From: Brooklawnia sp032229645 | GTDB taxonomy: Bacteria; Actinomycetota; Actinomycetes; Propionibacteriales; Propionibacteriaceae | Assembly: GCA_963722295.1 (NCBI GenBank) | Contig: CAVRLB010000003.1 | Location: 124,001 to 188,000, forward strand | DNA: 64,000 nucleotides | Direction of reading: 5' to 3' | Shown here: positions 54,404-63,699 of the stretch, in pieces | Position numbering within the stretch: position 1 is the stretch's first letter | Layout of the letters: every line of letters starts with the position of its first letter | Made by a program: the position numbers and the translations under genes | The notes under the pieces: generated by a model | Databases searched by the model: none | Seen by the model: the letters and a program-made list of their open reading frames with translations, nothing else | What the model was told of the DNA's origin: nothing

Positions 54404-55315
54404 TCAACTCTGCTCTTCGGCGGCAAGGAATGCCATCACTTCATCGAAGGCTTCGTCCCCGCTTAGCCGGGTGAGCTCCTCGGAGAGCAGCTGAGAGGCG
54501 ACACGGCGGGCGAGGGCCACCTGCCGGTCGGGCTGGCCGGGCAGCGACAGGGAGGCCTCGATGGGGGAGAAGCGTTGCAGCCCCACATCGCCGATAGCGG
54601 TGGTCAACTTGACCATGTGTAGACCGGGATAGCTGCTCACCGGATCAGTACGGGTCACCGGAACCCCCAGGCGCATCTTCAGCCAGGCCGCGAGCAGCTC
54701 ACTGGGGGCCGACTGCGGTGGGCCCACAACCTCGGCCGAGATCACCTGCGAGCGCACCTGGTTGAGGGCTGCGACCAGTAGGGCGCGCCAGCGGGTCAGC
54801 CTGGTCCAGGCGAGGTCCGTGGTGCCGGGCCGGTGGTTGCGGGCCAGCGTTCGCACGGTGGCGACCGGATCGTCGGTGGTCATCGAGTCGACGATCAGCC
54901 GACGCCCAAGAGAAGAAATGTCGCAGTAGCCGGGATCGTCGGGCGCCAGATCGCGTGACCAGATCACGACCGGCAGCTCGGAAAGCAGCAACGGGAGCAA
55001 TACCGAATCGGCGTGCTCGTTGACCTCACCGGAGAACTCCAGTTTGATGACCTCGGCTGCGGAACGCTCGGTCATGAATTCCGCGTTGAGCCCGGCATCA
55101 TTGTTCATGCCGCGCACCGCGACCAGGATCCGCGACGGATGCATCTCACCGGCCGCCTGCGCCCCGTCCATCGCCTGCTCGTAGCCATCGGCCGAGGTAT
55201 TGATGACCAGGGTCAGCACCTGTCCCGACTTACCCGGAGAGCGACCCTCCTTCCGTAGCCGGAAGAGAGTTTCGTTGATCTCGTGGGCGTCGGTGTTGTC
55301 AAGTCTGATACTCAT
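54404..55315 (-). CDS. opcA: glucose-6-phosphate dehydrogenase assembly protein OpcA
   Basis: 303-residue OpcA, required for activity or assembly of Zwf in actinobacteria and cyanobacteria. Recognised by LLLSELPVVIWSRD, ISSLGRRLIVDS, LAWTRLTRWRALLVAAL and LAAWLKMRLG. ATG preceded by AGGAG 6 nt upstream; the frame extends into zwf but those starts are spurious. Confidence 0.92.
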   Translation of the reverse strand: MSIRLDNTDAHEINETLFRLRKEGRSPGKSGQVLTLVINTSADGYEQAMDGAQAAGEMHPSRILVAVRGMNNDAGLNAEFMTERSAAEVIKLEFSGEVNEHADSVLLPLLLSELPVVIWSRDLAPDDPGYCDISSLGRRLIVDSMTTDDPVATVRTLARNHRPGTTDLAWTRLTRWRALLVAALNQVRSQVISAEVVGPPQSAPSELLAAWLKMRLGVPVTRTDPVSSYPGLHMVKLTTAIGDVGLQRFSPIEASLSLPGQPDRQVALARRVASQLLSEELTRLSGDEAFDEVMAFLAAEEQS

Positions 55316-55323
55316 CTGCACTC

Positions 55324-56850
55324 CTAGGGACGCCGCCAGGCGAATCCATCGCGGGCCAGCATCTCCTGGGCGCGACGCGGGCCCCAGGTGCCGGACGGAT
55401 ACTGTTCGGGCTGCCCTGCTAGTGCCCATGCCGCCAATACCGGATCGAGAATTCGCCAGGAGAGCTCGACCTCTCGCTGGCGGGGGAACAGTGGCGGGTC
55501 TCCGAGCAGCACGTCAAGGATCAGCCGCTCGTAGGCCTCTGGGCTCGATTCGGTGAACGACCCGGTGTAGGAGAAGTCCATGCTGACCTGCCGAATCTCC
55601 ATCTGGGTACCGGGCACCTTGGCGCCGAAATTCATCTCGATGCCCTCGTTGGGCTGGATTCGCAGCACCAGCGAGTTCACGCCGAGCGCCTCGATATCGG
55701 GCTGGCTGAACGGCATGTGCGGGGTGCGTTTGAAGTTCAAGGCGATCTCGGTGATCCGGCGCGGCGCCCGCTTGACGGTGCGCAGGTAGAACGGGACACC
55801 GGCCCAACGCCTGGAATCGATGTCGACCCGCAGCGCCGCATAGGTCTCGGTGTGCGACTCGGGACTGATGCCGTCCTCCTCAAGGAAGCCGCAGACCTGA
55901 CGTCCACCCTGCCAGCCCGCGGCGTACTGGCCATTGGCGCTGTGTATCTCAATGCGTTCGGGAACCGTCGCGGCCTCCAGCACCTTCTCCTTTTCGCGAC
56001 GCAGGTCGTTCGGGTCGAAGGTATTGGGTTCTTCCATCGCGGTCAGGGCCATCAGCTGGATGAGGTGGTTCTGAATCACGTCGCGTGCCGCCCCCACGCC
56101 GTCGTAGTATCCCGCGCGGCCGCCGATGCCGACGTCCTCGGCCATGGTGATCTGAACGTGGGAGACGAAGTTCCGATTCCAGACCGGCTCGTACATCATG
56201 TTGGCGAAACGGAAGGCCAGCAGGTTCTGGACGGTCTCCTTGCCTAGATAGTGGTCGATGCGGAATACCGACTCGGCGGGGAAAGCGGCCGAAACCACCC
56301 GGCTCAGCTCAATTGAGCTCCCGAGGTCGTGTCCGAACGGCTTCTCGATGATGGCCCGCTTCCAGCCGTGGGTCTGATCGGTCATGCCGTGCGCGTTGAG
56401 TTGCTCGATGACCTGCTCGAAGTTCTTCGGCGGGATCGACAGATAGAACGCGTGATTGCCGTCCGTGCCGTGATCGCGGTCAAAACGATCCAGCGTCTTC
56501 TTCAGCCGCTCGAAGGCGTCCGCGTCATCGAAGGTGCCCTGGACGAAGTCGATACCGGCGACCAGCTGTCGCCAGACTTCGGCGCGGAACGGAGTGCGGG
56601 AATACTGGCGGACGCTGGCCGCCAACTGTTCGACGAACTGCTCTTTGGTCCAGTCGCGGCGTGCGAAACCGATCAGCCCGAAGCCCGGTGGCAGTGCGCC
56701 ATGGTTGGCCAGATCATAGATTGCCGGGATGAGCTTCTTGCGCGCCAGATCGCCGGTCACTCCGAAGAGCACCAGCACGCTAGGGCCCGCCAGCCGCGGC
56801 AGTCGTCTGTCCGCAGGATCCACCAGCGGATTCGTCCACGTTGCGTCCAC
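55324..56850 (-). CDS. zwf: glucose-6-phosphate 1-dehydrogenase
   Basis: 508-residue enzyme of the oxidative pentose phosphate pathway. NADP-binding LVLFGVTGDLARKKL, IIEKPFGHD and the active-site RIDHYLGKE are present. GTG start with GGAGG 5-6 nt upstream. The usual tkt and tal neighbours of actinobacterial zwf are missing; upstream lies the divergent sufR. Confidence 0.96.
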   Translation of the reverse strand: MDATWTNPLVDPADRRLPRLAGPSVLVLFGVTGDLARKKLIPAIYDLANHGALPPGFGLIGFARRDWTKEQFVEQLAASVRQYSRTPFRAEVWRQLVAGIDFVQGTFDDADAFERLKKTLDRFDRDHGTDGNHAFYLSIPPKNFEQVIEQLNAHGMTDQTHGWKRAIIEKPFGHDLGSSIELSRVVSAAFPAESVFRIDHYLGKETVQNLLAFRFANMMYEPVWNRNFVSHVQITMAEDVGIGGRAGYYDGVGAARDVIQNHLIQLMALTAMEEPNTFDPNDLRREKEKVLEAATVPERIEIHSANGQYAAGWQGGRQVCGFLEEDGISPESHTETYAALRVDIDSRRWAGVPFYLRTVKRAPRRITEIALNFKRTPHMPFSQPDIEALGVNSLVLRIQPNEGIEMNFGAKVPGTQMEIRQVSMDFSYTGSFTESSPEAYERLILDVLLGDPPLFPRQREVELSWRILDPVLAAWALAGQPEQYPSGTWGPRRAQEMLARDGFAWRRP

Positions 56851-56990
56851 AGAACCTCCAGGGCTAACCCGTTTCCAACCGATCCCATGAAACCATGAAT
56901 GGCACCTGGTGCGCTGCCAGTCCAGCGACCATGCCGCGGGCCGGGTCGAGAACGCAGGCAGTTCGCTGACGGTGAAAACACCGCTTAAGG

Positions 56991-57009
56991 TTTGGTTAGG
57001 TAACCCTAA
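56991..57009. promoter_or_regulatory. iron-box-like 19-mer upstream of sufR
   Basis: TTTGGTTAGGTAACCCTAA matches the DtxR/IdeR consensus TTAGGTTAGGCTAACCTAA at 15 of 19 positions; its core GGTTA-GG-TAACC is an inverted repeat. It is 44 bp before the sufR ATG in the sufR-zwf divergent region. It could be bound by an iron-sensing DtxR-family protein or be the SufR operator. The remainder of 56851-57052 shows no other clear signal. Confidence 0.55.
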
Positions 57010-57052
57010 GGGATCTCAAGTTGGCTTGGTTTTCGGGTGACATTTAGACAAC

Positions 57053-57781
57053 ATGGAACGCGTGGAAATCGAAATCCGTGCCGAGATGACCAGCCAGCCT
57101 GGCAGCCAGGCTGCGGCCACTGATGCCTCCACCCGCCAGCGGGTGCTTGACTTGCTGCTCGAGCGTGGCACGATGACGGCCGCTGAGTTCGCAGATGCGC
57201 TGTCGCTGACCGCCGCTGGAGTACGCCGCCATCTGATCGCGTTGGTTGACGGTGGTCAGATCACGACCATTGAACAGACCGGGCCTCGCGGTCGCGGTCG
57301 CCCCGCAAGTGTCTATCAGCTGACGGCTGACGGGCGAAAGGGTTTCGGCCAGGCCTACGACGATCTGGCGCTGAGCGCGCTGGCCGAGCTTGTCGCCATC
57401 GCAGGGCCCGATGCCATCGACCGCTTCGCCGAACGGCGGCTCGCAGATCTTGAGGACGACTATCGCCGTCGCCGTGGTGCGGAGCCCGAAAAAGACCCGA
57501 TGGAGATACTGGCCGAAGCGCTCAGCGCCGCCGGCTATTTCGCCGAAACCGCGGCCGACGGCGAGCTTTGCCAACACCACTGTCCGGTGGTCGATGTGGC
57601 GACCGAGTACCCGCAGCTCTGCGACGCCGAGACGAGCGTCTTCGCCCGGTTGCTCGGCTCCGATGTCTCCCGATCGTCCACGATCGCCCATGGCGCTCAG
57701 GCCTGCCGACTCCACATGGGCGCCCCGACGCCCCTTCCCAATCCCGTTTCTGCAGCAGCGGATCGAAAGGTGAACGCATGA
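57053..57781 (+). CDS. sufR: suf operon repressor SufR (Fe-S cluster sensor)
   Basis: 242-residue ArsR/DeoR-like winged helix regulator: the DNA-binding domain spans about 20-90 (TAAEFADALSLTAAGVRRHL). Four cysteines near the C terminus, Cys173, Cys177, Cys190 and Cys218 (CQHHC...LCDAE...ACRLH), form the expected iron-sulfur site. SufR represses the suf operon when cluster supply is sufficient. No Shine-Dalgarno precedes the ATG; an in-frame ATG at 57086 is possible. Overlaps sufB by ATGA. Confidence 0.92.
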   Translation: MERVEIEIRAEMTSQPGSQAAATDASTRQRVLDLLLERGTMTAAEFADALSLTAAGVRRHLIALVDGGQITTIEQTGPRGRGRPASVYQLTADGRKGFGQAYDDLALSALAELVAIAGPDAIDRFAERRLADLEDDYRRRRGAEPEKDPMEILAEALSAAGYFAETAADGELCQHHCPVVDVATEYPQLCDAETSVFARLLGSDVSRSSTIAHGAQACRLHMGAPTPLPNPVSAAADRKVNA

Positions 57782-59238
57782 CGACAGATACTCAGCCGCG
57801 CGAACGCGTGGCAACCAAGGCAGAAGTAGCCGAGCAAGAAGTTGAGCAGTTCAACTCATTGGCCAACTACAAGTATGGCTGGCACGACTCCGATGCCGCG
57901 GGCGCTATCGCTCAGCGTGGTCTGAACGAAGGAGTCGTGCGTGGCATCTCGACCATCAAGAACGAGCCGGAATGGATGCTCAAGCGCCGGCTGAAGGCGC
58001 TGAGCCTCTTCGAGAAGAAGCCGATGCCCACCTGGGGCGCCGATCTGTCGACCATCGATTTCGATTCGATCAAGTACTACGTGCGTCCGACCGATCGTCA
58101 GGCCCAAAGCTGGGAGGACCTGCCCGACGACATCAAGACGACTTACGATCGTCTCGGCATTCCCGAGGCCGAGAAGGCACGCCTGGTAGCGGGTGTCGCC
58201 GCTCAGTATGAGTCGGAGGTCGTCTACCACAAGATCAATGAGGAGCTCGCCAAGCAGGGCGTCATCTTCCTCGACACCGACACCGGCCTGAGGGAACACC
58301 CGGAACTCTTCCAGGAGTACTTCGGCTCGGTGATCCCGGCCGGCGACAACAAGTTCGCCGCGCTGAACACCGCGGTCTGGTCGGGAGGCTCGTTCATCTA
58401 CGTGCCGAAGGGCGTGAACGTGGCGATCCCGCTGCAGGCCTACTTCCGGATGAACACCGAGAACCTCGGGCAGTTCGAGCGGACGCTGATCATCGCCGAC
58501 GAAGGCTCGTACGTGCACTACGTCGAGGGCTGCACGGCACCGATCTACAAGACGGATTCTCTGCACTCAGCGATCGTCGAGATCATCGTGAAGAAGAACG
58601 CCCGGGTGCGCTACACGACCATCCAGAACTGGTCGAACAACGTGTACAACCTGGTCACTCAGCGCGCCACGGTCGACGAGGGCGGTCAGATGGAGTGGAT
58701 CGACGGCAACATCGGATCCAAGACCAATATGAAGTACCCGGCTTGCTACCTGATGGGCCCGAACGCCAAGGGTGAGGCTCTGTCGATCGCGTTCGCGGGC
58801 AACGGGCAACATCAAGACACCGGCGCGAAGATGGTGCACTGCGCACCGAGCACCTCCAGCACGATCATCTCGAAGTCGATCAGCCGCGACGGTGGGCGTT
58901 CGTCCTACCGTGGCCTGGTCGAAGTGCAGCCCGGCGCGCGGCACTCGGCGTCCACGGTGAAATGTGATGCGCTGCTGGTCGACAGCATCTCGCGCACCGA
59001 CACCTACCCGTATGTGGATGTGCGGGAGGAAGACGTCTCGATGGCCCATGAGGCGACGGTTTCCAAGATCAGCCAGGATCAGCTCTTCTACCTGATGCAG
59101 CGTGGACTGAGCGAGGATGAGTCCGCAGCCATGGTGGTGCGTGGCTTCGTCGAGCCGATCGCCCGCGAACTGCCGATGGAGTATGCACTCGAGCTCAATC
59201 GGCTGATCGAGCTTCAGATGGAAGGATCTGTGGGCTGA
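57778..59238 (+). CDS. sufB: Fe-S cluster scaffold subunit SufB
   Basis: 486-residue scaffold component of SufBC2D on which clusters form. Family features: NYKYGW near the N terminus, VEGCTAPIYKTDSLHSA, MEWIDGNIGSKTNMKYPACYL and EEDVSMAHEATVSKISQ. ATG overlaps the sufR stop with AAAGG 8 nt upstream. The frame is open in sufR upstream, but 57778 gives the usual length. Confidence 0.96.
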   Translation: MTTDTQPRERVATKAEVAEQEVEQFNSLANYKYGWHDSDAAGAIAQRGLNEGVVRGISTIKNEPEWMLKRRLKALSLFEKKPMPTWGADLSTIDFDSIKYYVRPTDRQAQSWEDLPDDIKTTYDRLGIPEAEKARLVAGVAAQYESEVVYHKINEELAKQGVIFLDTDTGLREHPELFQEYFGSVIPAGDNKFAALNTAVWSGGSFIYVPKGVNVAIPLQAYFRMNTENLGQFERTLIIADEGSYVHYVEGCTAPIYKTDSLHSAIVEIIVKKNARVRYTTIQNWSNNVYNLVTQRATVDEGGQMEWIDGNIGSKTNMKYPACYLMGPNAKGEALSIAFAGNGQHQDTGAKMVHCAPSTSSTIISKSISRDGGRSSYRGLVEVQPGARHSASTVKCDALLVDSISRTDTYPYVDVREEDVSMAHEATVSKISQDQLFYLMQRGLSEDESAAMVVRGFVEPIARELPMEYALELNRLIELQMEGSVG

Positions 59239-59285
59239 GTTCAACGCCACGATCCCCCCACCTTCTGACAGGAGAAGACACACCC

Positions 59286-60473
59286 GTGACAACGACAATC
59301 AGCGCGCCAACGCCAGCGCGGCCCACCATCAAATCTCACCTGCATCCCACTCCGTCCTGGAATACGGCAGATCACGCGCTGCCCACCGGACGCGAAGAGA
59401 CCTGGCGGTTCACTCCCGTCAAGCGTTTCATTCCGCTGATGCGGGCGAGCGCGGCTGAGCACGCACGATGGCAGCTGACACTTCCCGAGCAGGTTAGTGC
59501 GAAGACGGTGACCCTCGACGAGGCCAAGGCGTTCTCGTTCGATCCTCCGATTGATCTGGTCACCGCCATGGCGGCGGCCGGCTCGGGCGACGATGTGACC
59601 CTCGTCTCGGTGCCGCCGGAAGCGGAGATCGACGAGCCCGTTGTGATCGATCTCGAAGCCCACGGCGCCGACGTCGCCGGCCACCTGCTGGTCGATGTCG
59701 GGCACCATGCCAAGGCGACCATCTTGCTGCGCCACACCGGGCAGGCACGGTTCGCAGGCAAGATCGAGATACACACCGGCGAGGGCTCGCATGTCGACTT
59801 CGTCAGCGTGCAGGACTGGAGCGAGGGATCGGTGCACGGAGGCCAGATCTCGACGCTGATCGGACGAGATGCCCAGGTACGCACCATTCAGGCGAGCATC
59901 GGCAAGGGCGATGTGCGGCTGAACGAGCGCGCCGAATTCTCCGGGATCGGCGGGAACCTGGTGCAGCTGGGCCTCTACTTCTCGCAGGCCGGGCAGCATG
60001 TCGAGCACCGGCTGTTCGTCGATCACAACGCGCCCCATACTGAGAGTCATGTCGACTACCGCGGCGCTCTGCAGGGCAAGGGCGCGCATTCGGTGTGGAT
60101 CGGCGATGTGCTGATCAGGGCGAATGCGCTCGACATCGAGACCTACGAGACCAACAAGAACCTGATGCTCACCGAAGGCTGCCAGGCCGACTCCGTGCCG
60201 AACCTCGAGATCGAGACCGGTGAGATCCGTGGCGCCGGCCATGCGAGTTCGACGGGCCGGTTCGACGAGGAACAACTCTTCTACCTGCGCAGCCGCGGCA
60301 TTCCCGAAGCGGACGCCCGCCGCTTGGTGGTGGAGGGTTTCTTCCTGGACATCATCCGACGCATCGGCATCCCGGACGTCGAGGAGCGGCTGGCCGCTGC
60401 GCTGAGCGTCCAGCTGTCGGCGATCGAGGGCATGTCGTCCACGTCGGTGCTGGCCAAGGCCGAGGCTGAGTGA
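59286..60473 (+). CDS. sufD: Fe-S cluster assembly subunit SufD
   Basis: 395-residue SufB paralogue that completes the SufBC2D complex. REETWRFTPVKRFIPL at the N terminus and GHASSTGRFDEEQLFYLRSR near the C terminus are typical. GTG start with AGGAGA about 10 nt upstream and a 47-nt gap from sufB. The stop overlaps the Rieske gene start (TGATG). Confidence 0.94.
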   Translation: MTTTISAPTPARPTIKSHLHPTPSWNTADHALPTGREETWRFTPVKRFIPLMRASAAEHARWQLTLPEQVSAKTVTLDEAKAFSFDPPIDLVTAMAAAGSGDDVTLVSVPPEAEIDEPVVIDLEAHGADVAGHLLVDVGHHAKATILLRHTGQARFAGKIEIHTGEGSHVDFVSVQDWSEGSVHGGQISTLIGRDAQVRTIQASIGKGDVRLNERAEFSGIGGNLVQLGLYFSQAGQHVEHRLFVDHNAPHTESHVDYRGALQGKGAHSVWIGDVLIRANALDIETYETNKNLMLTEGCQADSVPNLEIETGEIRGAGHASSTGRFDEEQLFYLRSRGIPEADARRLVVEGFFLDIIRRIGIPDVEERLAAALSVQLSAIEGMSSTSVLAKAEAE

Positions 60474-60817
60474 TGACCTTCGTCGCCGTCGCGCAAGTCG
60501 ACGAACTCGGCGATCTCCCGCTCGGCGTCGAGGTCCCCGAGGCCGACCTCGAGCTCGCGCTGGTGCGCATCGGCGACGAGGTGTTCGCCATCCAAGACGA
60601 ATGCAGCCACGGACGCGTCCGCTTGTCAGAGGGCGATGTGGACGCGGACGACTGCAGCATCGAGTGCTACCTTCACGGGTCGATGTTCAGTCTTCGTACC
60701 GGGGCTGCCCTGAATCTGCCGGCGACCGTGCCGGTGCCCGTTTATCCATGTTCAATCGAGGGCGATCAGATCGTCGTCGATATCGACAATCCGATCCAAC
60801 CTCACGCGGAGGACTAA
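60473..60817 (+). CDS. Rieske [2Fe-2S] ferredoxin of the suf operon
   Basis: 114-residue Rieske protein with Cys44-x-His46 (ECSHGRVRL) and Cys65-x2-His68 (ECYLHGSMF), the complete two-Cys two-His ligand set. Actinobacterial suf operons often carry such a non-heme ferredoxin between sufD and sufC; it may pass electrons for cluster assembly, which is unproven. Start is the ATG overlapping sufD by one base, with a GTG one codon earlier. Confidence 0.92.
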   Translation: MTFVAVAQVDELGDLPLGVEVPEADLELALVRIGDEVFAIQDECSHGRVRLSEGDVDADDCSIECYLHGSMFSLRTGAALNLPATVPVPVYPCSIEGDQIVVDIDNPIQPHAED

Positions 60818-60823
60818 GAACCA

Positions 60824-61585
60824 ATGGCAGAGCTAGTCATCAAGGACCTGTACGCAGAAGTCGAAACAGAGTCCGGTCCCAAGGAGATTCTCAAGGGAGT
60901 CAATCTGACGATCGGTTCCGGCGAGATCCACGCGATCATGGGCCCGAACGGATCCGGCAAGTCGACCCTGGCTTACTCGCTGGCCGGCCATCCGAAGTAC
61001 ACCATCACCTCCGGCTCGGCCACCCTCGACGGCGTCGAGCTGACCGAGCTGAGCGTGGACAAGCGTGCCAAGGCCGGGCTCTTCCTGGCCATGCAGTACC
61101 CGATCGAGGTGCCCGGAGTGTCGACCACGAACTTCCTGCGCACCGCCAAGGCGGCGCTCGACGGAATCGCCCCGAAGGTACGCACCTGGCCGAAGGAAGT
61201 CAGCGCGGCACTGCAGCGGATGGATATGGACCCGACTTTCGCCGCGCGTTCGATCAACGAGGGGTTCTCCGGCGGCGAGAAGAAGCGCGGCGAGATCGTC
61301 CAGCTCGACCTGCTCGACCCGAAGGTCGCGATCCTCGATGAGATCGACTCCGGTCTTGACATCGACGCGGTGCGAACCGTCGCCGAGGGCATCAACCGCT
61401 TCGCGGCGCACGGCGACCGTGGGGTGATGCTGATCACCCACTACCAGCGGATCCTGCGCTACGTCGAGCCGACCCACGTGCACGTCTTCGTGGACGGCCG
61501 GATCGTTGCCGAAGGTGGCAAGGAACTCGCCACCGAGCTCGAGGTGAGCGGCTACGACAAGTATCTGAAGGCCGTGCAGGCCTGA
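60824..61585 (+). CDS. sufC: Fe-S cluster assembly ATPase SufC
   Basis: 253-residue ABC-type ATPase that drives SufBC2D. Walker A IMGPNGSGKSTLAYSL, signature FSGGEKKRGEIVQL, Walker B KVAILDEIDSGLDID and His loop LITHYQR. Soluble; no membrane partner. Starts 6 nt after the Rieske stop and overlaps sufS by one base. Confidence 0.96.
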   Translation: MAELVIKDLYAEVETESGPKEILKGVNLTIGSGEIHAIMGPNGSGKSTLAYSLAGHPKYTITSGSATLDGVELTELSVDKRAKAGLFLAMQYPIEVPGVSTTNFLRTAKAALDGIAPKVRTWPKEVSAALQRMDMDPTFAARSINEGFSGGEKKRGEIVQLDLLDPKVAILDEIDSGLDIDAVRTVAEGINRFAAHGDRGVMLITHYQRILRYVEPTHVHVFVDGRIVAEGGKELATELEVSGYDKYLKAVQA

Positions 61586-62832
61586 TGTGGGATTCCGCTG
61601 CTATCCGGGCCGATTTCCCGATCCTGGATCGGGAGATCAACGGTCACCGGTTGGTCTATCTCGACTCGGCGAATACGTCCCAGAAGCCCCGCGAGGTCGT
61701 CGAGGCAATGGAGGCGCATTACCTGCGTCATAACGCCAACGTGGCTCGTGCTATGCACACCCTGGGCGCCGAGGCGACCTCGGCCTTCGAGAAGGCCCGG
61801 GCGACGGTGGCGGATTTCATTCACGCAGGATCGGCCGACGAGATAGTCTTCACCAAGAACGCCTCCGAAGCCCTCAACCTGGCTGCCTACACGCTGGGAA
61901 GCCGGCTGAAGCCAGGCGATGAGGTCGTCATCTCGGTGATGGAACACCATTCGAACCTGGTGCCCTGGCAGCTGGTCTGCCAAGCCAGCGGCGCCACGCT
62001 GCGTTGGTTCGACATCACCGAGGACGGCCGGCTCGATCTCGAGGGCGCCAAACGCGATGGGTTGATCAACGAGCGGACGAAGATCGTTTCGGTCGCTTGG
62101 GTCAGCAACATGCTGGGCACCATCAACCCGATCCGTCAGATCGCCGACTGGGCCAAGTCGGTGGGCGCGATCATGGTGGCAGACGGTTCGCAGGGCGTGC
62201 CGCAACTTGCCACCGATGTGAACCGGCTCGGTGTCGATCTGCTCGCCTTCACCGGTCACAAGCTGTGCGGCCCGACCGGGATCGGCGTGCTGTGGGGACG
62301 CTATTCGCTGCTCGAAGAACTGCCGCCGTTCATGGGCGGCGGCGAGATGATCGAGGTCGTGCGGATGGAGGGCTCGACCTATGCGCCGCCTCCGCACCGT
62401 TTCGAGGCGGGCACGCCACCGATCGCCCAAGCCGTCGGGCTGGGCGCGGCGATCGGCTACCTGGACCGCATCGGGATGGACGCGATCGCTGCCCACGAGA
62501 ACGAGATCACCGCGCGGATGCTGGCCGGGCTCGGCTCGCTGACCGGAGTGCGCATTCTCGGGCCGACCGAAGCGGTGGACCGCGGCGGGGCCGTCTCGTT
62601 CACGGTGGACGGGGTGCATCCGCACGATCTGATGCAGCTGCTCGACAGTCGCGGCGTGGCCGTGCGCGGTGGGCACCATTGTGCGGCGCCGCTGCACCAA
62701 CGGCTGTGCGTGCAGAGTTCGTCGCGGGCGTCCGGGTATCTGTACACCACGCCGGAAGAAGTGGATGCGCTGGTAGCTGCCGTGGCCTGGAGCTATGACT
62801 TCTTCCACTCGCGCACCGGGAGACGGTCATGA
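61585..62832 (+). CDS. sufS: cysteine desulfurase SufS
   Basis: 415-residue group II cysteine desulfurase, PLP-dependent, supplying sulfur as a persulfide. PLP lysine Lys226 in FTGHKLCGPTGIG; catalytic Cys366 in GHHCAAPLHQRL; N-terminal YLDSANTSQKP. SufU is the expected sulfur acceptor and is encoded next, with an ATGA overlap. Confidence 0.96.
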   Translation: MWDSAAIRADFPILDREINGHRLVYLDSANTSQKPREVVEAMEAHYLRHNANVARAMHTLGAEATSAFEKARATVADFIHAGSADEIVFTKNASEALNLAAYTLGSRLKPGDEVVISVMEHHSNLVPWQLVCQASGATLRWFDITEDGRLDLEGAKRDGLINERTKIVSVAWVSNMLGTINPIRQIADWAKSVGAIMVADGSQGVPQLATDVNRLGVDLLAFTGHKLCGPTGIGVLWGRYSLLEELPPFMGGGEMIEVVRMEGSTYAPPPHRFEAGTPPIAQAVGLGAAIGYLDRIGMDAIAAHENEITARMLAGLGSLTGVRILGPTEAVDRGGAVSFTVDGVHPHDLMQLLDSRGVAVRGGHHCAAPLHQRLCVQSSSRASGYLYTTPEEVDALVAAVAWSYDFFHSRTGRRS

Positions 62833-63293
62833 CCGTAGAGCAGCTGTACCAAGACATCATCCTCGACCACTACCGTGAGAAGCATCATGCCGGGCTGCGC
62901 ACGCCCTTCGGCGCCGAGGTTCACCATGTGAACCCCAGTTGCGGCGATGAGCTCACCTTGCGGGTCGCGGTCGATGGCGACGCCATCGGCGATGTCTCCT
63001 ACGATGCCGAGGGCTGCTCGATCTCGCAGGCTTCGACCTCGGTGATGTGCGATCTGGTGATCGGACGCGATATTGCCGATTCGATGGCGCTCTTCGAGGA
63101 GTTCCGGCACATGATGGAAGGGCAGGGACAGGTCGTGCCCGACGAGGACCGGCTGGAGGACGGCATCGCATTCGCCGGTGTCGCTCAGTTCCCGGCCCGC
63201 GTGAAGTGCGCGATGCTCGGCTGGTCGGCGCTACGCGACGCGCTCATCCGCGCTGGTGTCGAGCTTCCGGCGACGCCCGATGACAAGGAGTGA
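62829..63293 (+). CDS. sufU: SufU zinc-dependent sulfur transfer protein
   Basis: 154-residue IscU-like protein with three conserved cysteines, Cys38 (NPSCGDEL), Cys63 (GCSISQAS) and Cys127 (RVKCAMLGWSAL). The insertion between the second and third cysteines identifies SufU, the zinc-dependent sulfurtransferase partner of SufS, as distinct from the IscU scaffold. Overlaps sufS by ATGA. Confidence 0.94.
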   Translation: MTVEQLYQDIILDHYREKHHAGLRTPFGAEVHHVNPSCGDELTLRVAVDGDAIGDVSYDAEGCSISQASTSVMCDLVIGRDIADSMALFEEFRHMMEGQGQVVPDEDRLEDGIAFAGVAQFPARVKCAMLGWSALRDALIRAGVELPATPDDKE

Positions 63294-63296
63294 CAC

Positions 63297-63686
63297 ATGA
63301 CCAACCCGTCTGATCTGGTGAGGGACGAGCTGCCCGGTACCGACACGGTGCCTGCCACCTGGGCGACCGCCACCGACGAGCAGCGGAAACTCGTCATCTT
63401 GGAGGCGCTGAAAGAGGTCGTCGACCCCGAGTTGATGGTCAACGTCGTCGATCTCGGGCTCATCTACGACGTGCTCATCGACGACGACCTGAATGTCACC
63501 CTCAACATGACCCTGACCAGCCCGGCTTGCCCGCTGACCGATCAGATCGAGTGGGAGACGCAGGCAGTGCTCGGCCAGCTCGCCCGCAGCGTGACCGTCA
63601 ACTGGGTGTGGATGCCGCCGTGGTCGCTGGAGATGATCACCGACGATGGACGCGAACAGCTGCAGGCGCTCGGCTTCATGATCTGA
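63297..63686 (+). CDS. sufT: SufT/DUF59 (MIP18-like) Fe-S maturation factor
   Basis: 129-residue protein with a DUF59 core: LEALKEVVDPELMVNVVDLG and MTLTSPACPLTDQIEWE, which carries the conserved Cys. SufT helps deliver Fe-S clusters to target proteins. Starts 3 nt after the sufU stop with AGGAG upstream; the likely last gene of the operon, which then converges with the 2'-5' RNA ligase-like gene. Confidence 0.92.
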   Translation: MTNPSDLVRDELPGTDTVPATWATATDEQRKLVILEALKEVVDPELMVNVVDLGLIYDVLIDDDLNVTLNMTLTSPACPLTDQIEWETQAVLGQLARSVTVNWVWMPPWSLEMITDDGREQLQALGFMI

Positions 63687-63699
63687 GCCCTCAGGACCC

